Shown: positions 52,429 to 63,214 of the stretch, one piece after another
Position numbering within the stretch: position 1 is the stretch's first letter
Layout of the letters: every line of letters begins with the position of its first letter
Notes under the pieces: generated by a model
Databases searched by the model: none
Told to the model about the DNA's origin: nothing
Seen by the model: only the letters and a program-made list of their open reading frames with translations
Program-made: the position numbers and the translations under genes
From: Lithodes maja
Lineage: Eukaryota; Arthropoda; Malacostraca; Decapoda; Lithodidae
Assembly (NCBI GenBank): GCA_037953745.1
Contig: JBAKBP010001620.1
Location: 1 to 64,000 of the forward strand
Direction: 5' to 3'
Length of the DNA: 64,000 bases

Positions 52429-52994
52429 AGCCTAGACAACAGTGTATAAGCGTTCGAAACAAGGCAAACAAGATTCTCGGGTTCATCTCAAGGAGCGTGA
52501 GTAACAGAACTGCTGATGTTATCTTAAAACTTTACTTGTCATTAGTGAGACCCCATATGGATTATGCTGTTCAATTTTGGTGTCCTTATTACAGAATGGA
52601 CATAGATTCATTGGAGAGAGTACAACGTAGAATGACAAAAATGATCCATAATATTAGAAATCTTCCGTATAAAGAAAGGTTGAAGAAATTAGGCTTACAT
52701 TCGTTAGAGAGACGCAGAGTTAGAGGGGATATGATAGAGGTGTTCAAGTGGGTTAGTGGGATTAACAAAGGTGACATGACAAATGTACTAAAGCTCAGTG
52801 ATAGCGAAAGAACTCGTACCAATGGTTTCAAATTAGATAAATTTCGTTTCAGAAAAGATATAGGCAAGTATTGGTTTGGTAACAGAGTTGTAGATGGGTG
52901 GAATGGACTACCAGGTGCTATAGTGGGATTAAAAACGATAGGGAGCTTTAAGATAAAATTGGATAAGCATATGGACGAGAAGGGTTGGGTGTGA
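52425..52994 (+). pseudogene. CR1 polymerase, C-terminal part
   Basis: It reads NKANKILGFISRSV, LYLSLVRPHMDYAVQFW, IDSLERVQRRMTKMI, ERLKKLGLHSLERRRVRGDM, NGLPGAIV, and ends at a stop after KHMDEKGWV. These are typical CR1 thumb and tail blocks. It is uninterrupted within this part. Confidence 0.92.
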
Positions 52995-53222
52995 AGGGGG
53001 ATCAGCCGGGTTGGGCCAATCAGCGCTCTGCAGACCCCATAATCCTGCGTTAATCTCTAACCGTTTTGGTAAGATGATCCTCAGGGTATTAGAGTGTGAA
53101 GCCTATAATTGGGCTTTGTAATTGAATTGGGGTTGTGTGGGACAGGGATCTGCCTTGCTTAGGCCAATCGGCTTTCTGCAGACTCCCATTTTCTTATGTT
53201 CTTATGTTCTTATGTTCTTATA

Positions 53223-53371
53223 TTTATTTATATATTTATATATTAGTTTCCTCACTAGACCTCCATCAAGCTTAAAAACAATTATCCCAAAAATCCCCCT
53301 TTGAGATAAATGTATAAACAAAATTGAGTAGAATACGCTAATGTATAAATTTACCTTGAAGGGGGATGTTG

Positions 53372-53403
<32 letters not shown>

Positions 53404-53461
53404 TCTATTTGTTTTAACTTGGTGGAGGTTTATGGAGGAAACTAAAAGAAATAATAAATAA
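53223..53461. repeat. Fragments of dispersed module plus poly-T run
   Basis: TAGACCTCCATCAAGCTTAA at about 53255, and an inverted partner near 53420 (GGTGGAGGTTTATGGAGGAAAC), flank a T-run at 53378-53402. Confidence 0.6.
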
Positions 53462-54395
53462 ATAAATCTATCTATCTATCTATATGCTCAGGCCCAATCC
53501 CCATTTTGGGGGTAGCCGACTCAAGACAGAGCAAGAACAGGGAAAACACAAAAACAACATAAAACAAAAAATAAACACAGATAAAAAACACAAACTCACA
53601 CACATCCAGGTCACCCAGGAGAAGACCCAGAGACCAGGGTTACCAAGGTCGCTCCAGCACTCCCCCGGCCCCTGACCACCCGGAGAGGTTCCGATCTCGG
53701 CAGGCAGACATGCAGCGGAGCCAAAGCCACAAGCCCTCCCACCACACTTCCAGGCACACCCTTCATATTAATCGTCCCCCCGGGCCAGGCGCCTGATGGA
53801 CTATTATCTAGTCGAACTTGCGCCCGACCCCTTACTCCAAATGACCACGTGTTCACTCAACTATTCACAAGCATTCTCCATTCACTCCTGTCCACCACCA
53901 CTTCCCCTGCCTGATCTATAGCCATTCCTCTATCATCCAAAGCCTTTCTTACACAGTCTCTCCATCTCAATGGGGGTCTTCCTGCCCTTCTATCTCCCCT
54001 TGTACCTGACTCACATATTCTCTTTGTAAGCCTTTCATCTCTCATTCGTTCAACATGACCATACCAGCTCAGCACCCTTCTGTCCACTCTGGCTGACAAA
54101 TGTTCCTGCTGCCCCACTCTCCTACGTATCTCTTCATTCCTCAATCTGTCTCTACGAGTAACTCCACACATACTCCTCAAGCAGCTCATCTCCATCACAT
54201 CCAGCCCTCTTTTCTCCTTTTTCTTCAGAGCCCATGTCTCAGCCCCATACATCACTGTTGGCACAACAATTCCTTGATACAGTGCACTTTTTACTTTCAC
54301 TCCGAGATTTCTTGTCTTCCACATACTTCCCATTGCTCCGAAAACCTTCCTTCCTTCACACACTCTCTGTTTTACCTCCACTTCCATAAATAAAT
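53462..54395 (-). mobile_element. RTE-like LINE, 5'-truncated, (TAGA)n tail
   Basis: A coding part on the minus strand is followed by a 390-base 3' end. That end finishes with the CTCAAGACAGAGC...CTCAGGCCCAATCCCC motif (inverse) and (TAGA)n at 53465-53483. This copy links the dispersed 3' motif seen at five other places to a coding LINE. Confidence 0.82.
53857..54387 (-). pseudogene. RTE-like LINE polymerase, C-terminal part
   Basis: It reads KVKSALYQGIVVPTVMYGAE, MEMSCLRSMCGVTRRDRLRN, VLSWYGHVERMRDERLTKRI and RAGRPPLRWRDCVRKALDDR, stopping after LVNS. It has the same signature as the fragments at 16.4 and 29.1 kb. It is intact over 176 codons but lacks all catalytic RT blocks. Confidence 0.88.
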
Positions 54396-54578
54396 AAAAT
54401 TACTCCATAAATAAATAAGTTGACCAATAAATATAGCTTTTCCTCCTTAAGAGAGGACTTTGTTTAGTTCCTGAAAACATTATTGGAGGTGGTAGAGAGT
54501 TAATTAAGAGTGTTTCTACCACTTTCATTCCTAGAGATCCATCCTAAACTGTATCAATTTTTTTAATATTAACCCCTT

Positions 54579-54784
54579 CATTTCCAGCGATGTCTTTTCA
54601 ATTTTATTCTAGCTTCATTTAAACGATTTTATGAAGCTTAGGAATGATATATAGTAGCTAACAAGAATGCATTGAGATAGTCTGCAGCCATTAAATTGAT
54701 AGTCATCCTTCCTAAGCTGAATAAAATCGTCTAATAGTTGCCAGAATATAAAGAAAAGGATGACATTGGTACAGCAGGGATTAT
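54579..54784. mobile_element. Palindromic TTAA MITE, copy 3
   Basis: It starts TTAACCCCTTCATTTCCAGCG and ends GACATTGGTACAGCAGGGATTATAA. The internal inverted pair CGATTTTATGAAGCTTAGGA and CTTCCTAAGCTGAATAAAAT is present. Its right end has been altered where a SINE with an (ATT)n tail adjoins. Confidence 0.75.
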
Positions 54785-55030
54785 AATAATAATAATAATA
54801 ATAATAGTTCTTAAAGCTAGCGCATGCTAAGCTAGCTAAGGATAGCTCAATAAGGCCGATTAGGCGTATTTCCATTGGGGTCCTGTACTACTACCCCATC
54901 CCTTTGCTCATGAGGGATGGTAACGACTCAGTGCTTGTGAAAAATCTTTAATGCGCCGAGCGTGGGCGCGAACCCGGGCCTTCTGGGTGGAAGTCCGAGA
55001 CGCTAGTCACTACACCAAGCGAGCCGCTTG
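54781..55030 (-). mobile_element. tRNA-derived SINE with LINE-like 3' domain
   Basis: On the minus strand: a tRNA-like head (55027-54958; box A-like TTGGTGTAGTGACTAGCG, box B-like CGGGTTCGCGCCC), a body of about 80 bases, then a 3' domain. The domain starts GGACCCCAATGGAAATACGC (54885 downward, with TACAGGACCCC before it) and is followed by an (ATT)n tail at 54807-54781. The domain is the same as at the end of the 2A LINE at 49467-49520, so this SINE is probably mobilised by that LINE. Confidence 0.85.
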
Positions 55031-55185
55031 AAACAATGAACAATGAAAGGGTTAAACTAATAACAGGTATTTGTTGCACTGTACTCCAGGTGTAATGATA
55101 TTATGTACACACTATAAATTACCTGTTTATAATAAAATTGATTATATATAATTTGCTATATTATTTACCCTTACATTCATCCTTG

Positions 55186-55188
<3 letters not shown>

Positions 55189-55249
<61 letters not shown>

Positions 55250-55254
55250 GTATA

Positions 55255-55345
<91 letters not shown>

Positions 55346-55377
55346 CTGTATATATATATATATATATATATATACTG
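55189..55377. repeat. (TA)n microsatellite
   Basis: About 190 bases of TA dinucleotide, broken by CAGGTATA, TTATA and CTGTATA. Long Tyr-Ile frames on both strands are artefacts of this repeat. Confidence 0.98.
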
Positions 55378-55516
55378 CTGGGAAACATTAATCTACGAGT
55401 GAATAAAAATGTCAAATTACAAAAATTACATTCAAAATAATGATTAGAATTTGGCAATTTAATTGTAATGAAGAAGAATTGATGGTAATTCAAAGACAAT
55501 CCTTACAGTATACACT

Positions 55517-55517
<1 letters not shown>

Positions 55518-55580
<63 letters not shown>
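55518..55580. repeat. (GA)n microsatellite
   Basis: About 31 GA units between TTA and TCCCCAGC, 20 bases before the next LINE tail. Confidence 0.98.
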
Positions 55581-55583
<3 letters not shown>

Positions 55584-55633
55584 CCAGCTATGATAATACC
55601 TTACCTTTGTTACCTTTGTTGAGTTCGCCACTG

Positions 55634-56478
55634 CTAGTGGCACCGAGGAGTGCGCCGCCCCTCGTTCTGAGTGGTGATTTGGTGCATCAGACTGTTCGAA
55701 GGGGCAGCACGCTCCCCTGGGAAGATGGTCTCGTCTGGCACTTTTTGCAGTTCGACATCGAGGGCTCTCTTGAAGTTGCCTAATGAGACGTCACTCATGT
55801 TTCTTACTTTCCGCGGGTGTTTGTTGAAGAGACGTGGGCCGCTATGTGATAACCAGCCCTCTCGCAGAGAGCCCATAGTACCCCTGTTATTTATCCGGGG
55901 GATACGCAATCCCAGCCTCTCCTATCTCTGAATTTCATGACTATCGGGGTATGCAGGTTTGGTACTAAACCCTCTGCGATTTTCCATGTGTATATTATTA
56001 GGTAACGTTCTCTTCTACGCTCCAAGGAATACAGTTTCAGTGTTCTTAAACGCTCCCTATAGTGTAGCTGTTTTACCAAACTTATATGCAAAGTGAAATT
56101 CCTTTGTACACTCTCTAAGTCATTTGTTTCACATGCTTTGTATGGGGATGTTAATACGCTACAGTATTCAAGCCGAGGTAGCACTAGATATTTGAAGAGC
56201 GTTATCATAGCTCATTCACCGCATGTTTTAAATGTACGCAGAATCCAACCCGTTAGACGTTTCGCAGCCGCAACTTTGACCTGGTTATGTTCTTTGAAAC
56301 CCATATTTTCAGATATTAACACCCCAAGGTCTGTCACACTGTCTTTCCTTTTTATTATGTGGTTCGATTCTGTTACGTAGTTTGTATTCTCTTTAACGAC
56401 ATTATTATCTCCGTATCCTATTATTTGGAATTTTTCTTCATTGAATTGCATGTTGTTTTCCCTGGTCCACTGGAACAC
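55634..56478 (-). pseudogene. LINE RT, C-terminal part in three frames
   Basis: Pieces in order: NNMQFNEEKFQIIGYGDN and SVTDLGVLISENMGFKEH (56478-56212); LFKYLVLPRLEYCSVLTSPY and LESVQRNFTLHI (56208-55891); LGNFKRALDVELQKVPDE (55909-55634). Two frame changes separate them. Confidence 0.83.
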
Positions 56479-56581
56479 TACATTTGTCTTCTTGCAGCCG
56501 GCCCGTGTCCTCTTGTGTGTTTACTATCTTGCTTAGTTTTGTGTCATCAGCAAAAAAGAAGACACCGTATTATGTTTTGTG

Positions 56582-57612
56582 TTAGCATCTATGTCGTAAA
56601 TTAGAATGAGGAAAAGAAGGCGCGCTAGCACTGTTCCTTGGGGAACTGAGCTTTTGACATCCGAAGGCTCCGATGTGACTTGGTTTACTGCTACTGATTG
56701 TTTCCGGTTTACGAAGATATATCCACCGTCCGATTTTCCTAGTTATACCATTTGCTTTTAGTTTGTGGGCTCCATGGTCACATTTATCAAATGCCTTAGC
56801 AAAATCGGTGTAAATGACATCCACTTTTTTCTTTTCTTCTTGCGCTTTAAGAATTTTGCAATAATGTTCCAAAAGTTGTGAGAGACATGATCTTCCCGCT
56901 CTGAACCCATGTTTACCGGTGTTGTGTAGTTCATTTGCTTTCATGAATGCTGTAATTTTGCTTCGCAGGACTCGTTCGAAAACTTTAATGATGTGGGAAG
57001 TTAGAGCTACAGGGCGGTAACCTTTTGGTAGTGCTTTACTCCCGCCTTTATGCAGTGAGGCAATTATTGCATTTTTCAAACTGTCTGGTATTTCACCAGT
57101 GTCTAGACTCCTTCTCCACATTATAGCCAGGGGTTTTGAGAGGTTTTCCTTACATTTCTTCATTAGGATCGAGTTCCATGAGTCCGGGCCTGGTGCCGAG
57201 TGGGATGGCATGTTGGAAATGGCCTCTTCTATGTCTTTTGGACCAAAATCAATATCCAGCATTTGGGGGGTTTCTGTGGGGGAGATATCCATGACAAATT
57301 TATTTTGGTCTCTGATGGCTTTTGTTTCATCAGGCTCACTGAAAGCCATTTCATACTGCCGGCGTAAGAGTTCGCTCATTTCCTGTTAGTCCCCTGTGAA
57401 TGAACCATCCCCTTTGCTTAGTGGGCCGATGTTTGATGCTGATTTAGCCTTTTGTTTGGCATATGAAAAGAAATACTTGGAATTTTCCTTTATACCTGCA
57501 ATAGCTTTCCTCTCCTAGTCCATAATGTTGTAGTTCATATGATATTCTTAGTCTTTGTTCAATTTCCACAATTTCTCTATCTATTTTGGCCTTTTGCCTA
57601 TTCTGTAGATGT
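56582..57612 (-). pseudogene. LINE RT, N-terminal and core part
   Basis: The main frame at 56582-57379 reads SAPGPDSWNSILMKKCKENL, IASLHKGGSKALPKGYRPVA, TGKHGFRAGRSCLSQLLEHY, VIYTDFAKAFDKCDHG. It then loses the VPQG frame near 56640-56680. A decayed lead (RQNRQKAKIDREIVEIEQRL) lies at 57612-57390. A FADD-type box (tttgctgatgac on the minus strand) is visible near 56545, out of frame. Confidence 0.85.
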
Positions 57613-58101
57613 TGATGTGTGCGTCATTGTGTGAGTAACATGTCACATTTCCTATCACCTCTGTGTTATCAAACCTTCAGCTTTTCCTATGTGTAACCTT
57701 GCTAACCTTAAGGGGAGGTTTTTAGTTTGCTCACTAGAACTCCATCAAGCTTAAAATTACACCCCCTAGACCCTCTTTCAAGATAAATTTGTAAATTTTT
57801 CGGAAGAAAAATGTCCCAGCCGAAGGCCAGTTCCTCCTAAATTACGGGCTTGCTCTCGCTCGCCAGGAAAGAAATTGGCACCTAAATGGCACGAAAGGTC
57901 TTAATATTGACATAAATGGTGCGAAGTTCTTAAAATCGTCAAACTAATGAAGCGAACGTCTTTGTATATCAAAAGCAATGTGGCTAAACTGGGGGTCCAG
58001 AAAAAAAATAATCCCTGAGGTGGAAATCTGTCCTTTACCTGTCGTACATTAATATAACCCCTTCTGTACCAGGGACGTCGTTTTGATCCTATACTGGCAA
58101 C

Positions 58102-58103
<2 letters not shown>
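57613..58103 (+). repeat. Diverged third copy of the dispersed module, then truncated TTAA MITE
   Basis: 57718-58062 match 43372-43690 (AGTTTGCTCACTAGAACTCC, CAGCCGAAGGCCAG, GAAGCGAACGTCTTTGTATA). From about 58057, AACCCCTTCTGTACCAGGGACGTC starts a MITE. The MITE breaks off at GGCAACTATTATTATT, where the next LINE tail begins. Confidence 0.75.
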
Positions 58104-58136
<33 letters not shown>

Positions 58137-58384
58137 GAGATGCCGAAGTCTCCAACCAGGGTGCAGAAACACCAGCCAGATGAATCCACACAAAACACCC
58201 GGAGGCTCTGGAGAGAGACTACGGCAACTTAGGAAAACAAAAATAAAAACATATATACTGTATACCTGTATATACTGTACATATATTAAACAGATACAAT
58301 GAATAATAAAATATTATGCAGTGGAGGATATCAAGTATAAATATAATACAATAAAATAGAATAAAATCAGTTTAAAAATTAGAA

Positions 58385-58963
58385 TTATTGCTGCAATAAA
58401 GCATTAACTCTAGACTTAAAAATGGAGATATGAGCTGAATTGACTAGCTCATTTGGCAACTTATTCCACAAGTCAACCATGGCCGGCACAAAACACTGTG
58501 AAAACTGTGTAGTAGAAAAATTAACACGGCTCATGGCAAGATCATTAAGATTGCTTGTGAATCTAGTTGCACGAGCCCGGACATAGGACCAAGGCAGAAC
58601 CCCATGTAAGGGATGCTGAGGGTTGTTAAAAACTGTAAATAAAAGACTAAGGGCACCAACTTTACGTCGATGACACAGATCAAGAGACAAATGAGGTAGA
58701 ATAAAACTGATAGAATGTAGTGACCTGTCAAGCAACTTGAGATGGCAGTCAGCTGCTGACAACCAGACAGGTGAGCAGTACTCGAATTGTGGCAAAATAA
58801 AAGTATAAAAAGACTTGATAACTGTGGCGTCACAAGCAAATGTTTTATAACACTTGCGAAGCAGACCAATTTTTTGGGAAATGGAAGAGGAGAAAGAACG
58901 AAAATGCTTTTCAAAAGAAAGTTTGGGATCCAGAGTAACTCCTAACAAACGCAGAATATCCAC
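58385..58963 (-). pseudogene. LINE polymerase, C-terminal part
   Basis: It reads LLGVTLDPKLSFEKHFRSFS, FILPQFEYCSPVWLSAADCH, LLDRSLHSISF and VDLWNKLPNELVNSAHISIF, with a stop after NALLQQ. These are standard thumb blocks of this LINE group. Confidence 0.9.
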
Positions 58964-59081
58964 ATTCTCAATTGCTCGCCAGAAACTTGTAGATAAGGAT
59001 GGGGAGGATCCAAGGTACGAGATCTGCTGATGATAATTAAGTGTGTTTTACTAGCATTAAGTTTCATACCCAAAGTTCACA

Positions 59082-60191
59082 CTATGATGTAATTTTGGCT
59101 AAAACCCTATTGAGAGGAGTAGCAATTACGTGTCGATCAATTGGTGATGGAATTGACGCATATAAAGTTGTATCATCGGCATAGGAGATTAGTTTATTTT
59201 CAAGCTCGGAACACAGGTCAGCAGTAAAAATAATAAAAAGCAAAGGCCCAAGGACACTGCCTTTTGGAACGCCAGAAACAACAGGGACAGAAGGGGAATG
59301 ACACCCATCAATGACCACAGACTGAGATCTTTTCGTCAAAAAATCTTCAATGATCCTTAAACAATTGCCACCAATGCCGATGAACTGTAACTTATACAGA
59401 AGTGCTTTATGGTTGACTAAGTCAAAAGCAGAACTAAAGTCAATAGCCACGGCATGAGACTCATGTCCCTGGTCCAATGAAGATTGCAAGTCATGGGTGA
59501 GTGTCAGAAGCGCGTCACATGTACGAAAACCAAACTGTGAGTTTGGTATCAAATTATGGCTATTACAATAAGAGGAAAGGCGTCTGGACAAAAGCCTCTC
59601 ATAGAGCTTGGATAGGATAGGCGTAATGGAGGTAGGGCGATAGTCATTACGAGATGATGAGGCAGTATTTCCCTTTGGAATAGGAGTGATACTAACCTTA
59701 CGCCAGCAAAGAGGAAAACTACCTGATTTAAAAAGCAACCTAAACACCACGGCCAATTTAGGTGCCAAGACCACTGCAACCTTTTTAAAAAAGAGAGGGA
59801 AAAACCCATCCGGGTCTGTGCCACCATAGGTATCAAGATCCAGCAAGTACCTTTTCAGTTCAGCTGATTTGAATGCCATTGAATTGAGGATGGGTCTAGG
59901 GAAATATGTCAATGGCAAAGACAATTCCTGATTACTCTGCTTATTAATAAAAATATTAGATAGAATATTGGCCTTCGATAATGGATCAAAAGAGATGGAG
60001 CCATCAGAATCACAAAGAGGAGGCATAGAGGAATCCATTCTAAATAAAGAGGTCTTCAAAGCGGACCACCATTTATGAGGCTGTGTAGATCCTGCCAGAA
60101 CATCTTGAAGATGGGAGTTATAATCCCTCTCAGCACCATCATAAACTCTCTGCGCAGCTGCCCTTTTAAAAATATAATTTTCCCAATGCAA
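59082..60191 (-). pseudogene. LINE reverse transcriptase core
   Basis: It reads KWWSALKTSLFRMDSSMPPL, GTDPDGFFPLFFKKV, VSITPIPKGN, YRPTSITPILSKLYERLLSR, AVAIDFSSAFDLVNH, SGVPKGSVLGPLLFIIFTAD, LISYADDTTLYAS, with YADD near 59172. It is open for 369 codons and stops after LAKITS. The hinge to the C-terminal part is out of frame (59081-58964). Confidence 0.9.
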
Positions 60192-60199
60192 GGGGGTTT

Positions 60200-61129
60200 G
60201 ATTACGCCTCTATAGACTATATGCAGCCTGTTTGTCATCAAATGCACGCTTGCAGTCATCATTAAACCATGCTTTATCCCTGATATGAGACTTAATTGTT
60301 TTTGATGGAACTCTTTTGCGAAGGATCCCAAGAAGGGAATTGTTGAGAGCTGAAACCGGGTCATGATATCTTAGTATGTGATTCCACTCAATATTACAAA
60401 CATCATTACAAACGTTGTCCCAGTTAACCTGGGATTTAAGGTAGACTTTACGTGATAGAGTATATCAGGAACAGAACAATCAAGATTAATTTTACACATG
60501 ATGGCATTGTGGTCGGAAGTGCCAACAGGTACAAGAACGGAGGTTTCTACAACGCCAGGAATATCTGTTAGTACTAGATCAAGACAATTTCCAGACATAT
60601 GAGTAGGTCCTTGGATTAGCTGTTCACAACCAGATAAGTTTGCAAAATCCAAGGCATCAAGACCATTTCTATTAGTTGGAGAGACCGAGTTCAACCACTC
60701 TTGATGATGCGCATTGACATCACCAACAAAAATAAAGGATGATTTGACATCTACAGACTGTATTGAAGCCATGGCTGTTAAGAGGCAGTCATATATGTCA
60801 TTATTAACATCAGGATTTCTGTATACAGGCTAAAAATGTAATGATTATGATGCTTGCTAGAAACTTTAACTAACTGCATCTCATGGCATTTACAAATATG
60901 CTTAGTTAAGTGCTGAGCATTATACCCAGATCTAATATACAAGCTCATTCCACGAGCACGAGGAATAGAATCACGCCGAATAAGAACTGGTTTACTGAAG
61001 TTAAGTATAAGAAATTCAGAATAATCTCTATAACCAGAGACAAGGGTTTCGTAACAAAAGACAATATCATAATCAACAGTTGCCAATGTAAGATCCTTGA
61101 TGTTCTTATAGAGACCACGAATAATGGAA
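60200..61129 (-). pseudogene. LINE endonuclease (EEP)
   Basis: It reads RDSIPRARGMSLYIRSGYNA, then a frameshift near 60780-60830, SSFIFVGDVNAHHQEWLNSV (catalytic block GDVNAHH), SGCEQLIQGPTHMSGNCLDL, VPVGTSDHNAIM (SDH block). A second break near 60380 follows. The N-terminus is lost at the LTR edge. Confidence 0.87.
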
Positions 61130-62999
61130 TGTGACGCTCCTGCATAGTAGCCACGTGCGGGCATGCGCGCGCGTCGGCTGCCCAGCCGTTTAGAAACCGC
61201 TTTTCCTTAGTATATATCCTACGATAATGTAACTAATGTCTGGGATATTCTTATGTTGTTTCACAGCTTGAAACTGCCCTTATTCTTAACCAACGCATCT
61301 TAGTATATTTTATTTTCGATAGTTGATTGTTTCATTATAATATATAAGATGTAAGTCTAGTGAGAGTGGGAGGAGACGAGCGGGAGAGAGAGACCGGCTG
61401 GGGGACGTTGCTTCGCGCGGAGAGTCTAGCTTGGGACGAGCCTGATGTTGCCAATTTGATTGCAACGTTAGGCTTAGTTTCGACTCACGCAAGGGGTAGA
61501 GGATTTTGACCCGGCAACTGTGTTGAGTGTTGCCAAGCATGGGATGTATTTCGCATGCCTAGGGTGGGGTCCAGACAGATTCAAGACTCAGAGCTCACCT
61601 CACTGTCGTACCCTTCGGACCCCCTTGATATCTATCCCTCTCAACCCCACTTAGAAACTTTCTCTCTTACTTTGTATACCTTCTTTCCACTACTTCACCA
61701 ATCTATTTAATTATCCCATCTCCTTGATAGACCTTATATCTATTATTGTATTAACGACGAGCTCTCAGATAATTAGATAGGATTTTGGGCCTTATGCAGA
61801 GATTTAATTGTTAATGAGACCTAGGAAGCTTTTTTGTTGTCTCATATTTGGTGGTTTCATGCTTGCTAGTGTCTTCTTGTGTCAGGTTACCAGGGGCTAG
61901 ACCGGAGGGGAGGCTTTTTGCGATCCTTTAAGTAAAGTCTGCTGGTGCGAGTCCTGTGGACCCGCACGACTTTACTAGGATACCCGTGGGAGTCTGCGGG
62001 CATTTTCTTGTCTGTGTCCCTGTGTGTCTAGTGTTGTGTTGTGTGAGCGCCCTTGCCTAGTCCACTCAGCACTGCGCTAGCACGTCTTGCTTTTGTTTTA
62101 GGGTCGCCACGAGAGAGTCAGATACTTGCGATCTGAGTCTCTCAAGAGAGCACCCTTTCAATTAGAGTAATTTGGCGCACAGACTTGGGAACGTCCCTAG
62201 GCTAGAGCAGGTGGCTCAGCCCGGGTATCCGAAGCCTATATCCTTCCGGCTAGACCTCTGCCACCTGGCAGATTAACAGCTAGTGGTTTATTATATCTGT
62301 ATGCTTGTTATTGTGCCACAGTTTACCGTTTTTGTGAGCATTGTGAGTCAGGGTGTGGCTTAGAGACTCTGTCCGAGCAGGCTTGCCTGACTAAGAGTGA
62401 GAAGCACACCTGTATGTGGTTATGTTGCGAGTTGCTGCCTTTATTTAATTATACCTATGCCATTATACACTGTATGGCCTATCACTAGTATTTATTCCTG
62501 CTTATGAGTTAAGAGTTCTCTAAATCCGTAACATACTTTCTTTGCTAAGCATCAGATCCTACAGTAGCCGCATGCAGTTTAGAAACCTGCATCTTGTCTA
62601 CCAGTACGATGTTTTGAGGACTGTTTGCTTTCACCTTCTTTCACGCAGGGGTGATTAGTTGTATTAATTAACGTAACGTTAAATGTACTTTCTTCTAGTT
62701 TGTTATTAAATTGTTTCTGCAATTTAATTCCGTTATCTATCTTTTCCTTGAAGCTTTAAGTCAACTTAATTGTGTGATCTTTTATATAGCCTGCTTGACT
62801 ATCAGCAGTCTATAGTGCGTGCACCCTGTAACCGAGTCATAGGATACCTCGTTGTCCAGGCAGGACTCTTGACGGTTTAGGGTGGTTTGTTGCCTGGGTT
62901 TATAGATAAGGGTTGGATCTAGCGTTTTCCGTTGTTGCTTGTTGCCGCATACCTAGTCCAATAGAAAGAGCCCAGTGTTTATATATCCCAGGACGTAAC
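61130..62999 (+). repeat. 5' LTR (1870 bp)
   Basis: It starts TGTGACGCTCCTGCATAG and ends CCCAGGACGTAACA. It matches the reverse of 30457-32352 with small indels and substitutions. Frames inside are shared by both LTRs and have no recognisable product. Confidence 0.93.
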
Positions 63000-63020
63000 A
63001 AATGGCGACCTTACATAGGA
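63000..63020 (+). promoter_or_regulatory. Putative primer-binding site
   Basis: AATGGCGACCTTACATAGG follows the LTR end. The TGG two bases in would pair with a tRNA CCA end; the tRNA was not identified. Confidence 0.65.
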
Positions 63021-63214
63021 TTTACTGAACAGAGGAATATAGTGGTCATTTGTTTTGAGATTCCTTATGATTAGAGGAATACAGTGGACATAGAGTTTTT
63101 TTTTGGAGCAACCAATATAACACATTAAAGACTTTAAATAATATTAGTATATACATACTTGCATAGGAAATAAGGCACATTCTATAACCGTGATAATTAC
63201 TGCAGTACACAAAC

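Larger units (their letters stand above)
50985..53222 (+). mobile_element. CR1 LINE, 5'-truncated, with octamer 3' tail
   Basis: The polymerase parts are followed by a 230-base 3' untranslated end. The tail is four tandem units of TTCTTATG (53190-53222), the octamer-repeat ending typical of CR1 elements. It has no endonuclease; truncation is at about 50985. Confidence 0.9.
55590..57612 (-). mobile_element. Jockey/CR1-superfamily LINE, 5'-truncated and decayed
   Basis: Minus strand, from a break at about 57612 to a 3' end with a short tandem word (ACAAAGGTA)n near 55600-55622. Several frameshifts and a damaged catalytic region are described in the parts below. Confidence 0.85.
58104..61129 (-). 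mobile_element. Jockey-superfamily LINE, nearly full coding region, split from its 5' end by an LTR element
   Basis: On the minus strand the endonuclease (61129-60200), RT (60191-59082) and C-terminal part (58963-58385) are in order. A 250-base 3' end and an (ATT)n-type tail at 58104-58135 follow. The 5' end is cut at 61129 by the gypsy LTR. The 3' tail joins a MITE. The polymerase style is of a kind I associate with decapod genomes (recalled, not searched). Confidence 0.88.

Noticed and set aside
54955..55030. Functional tRNA gene
   Set aside because: It has A and B boxes but is followed directly by a SINE body and LINE-like tail, and its stems pair poorly.
55138..55499. Open frames of 100 and 112 codons on both strands made of Tyr and Ile
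   Set aside because: They are products of the (TA)n microsatellite and have no other content.
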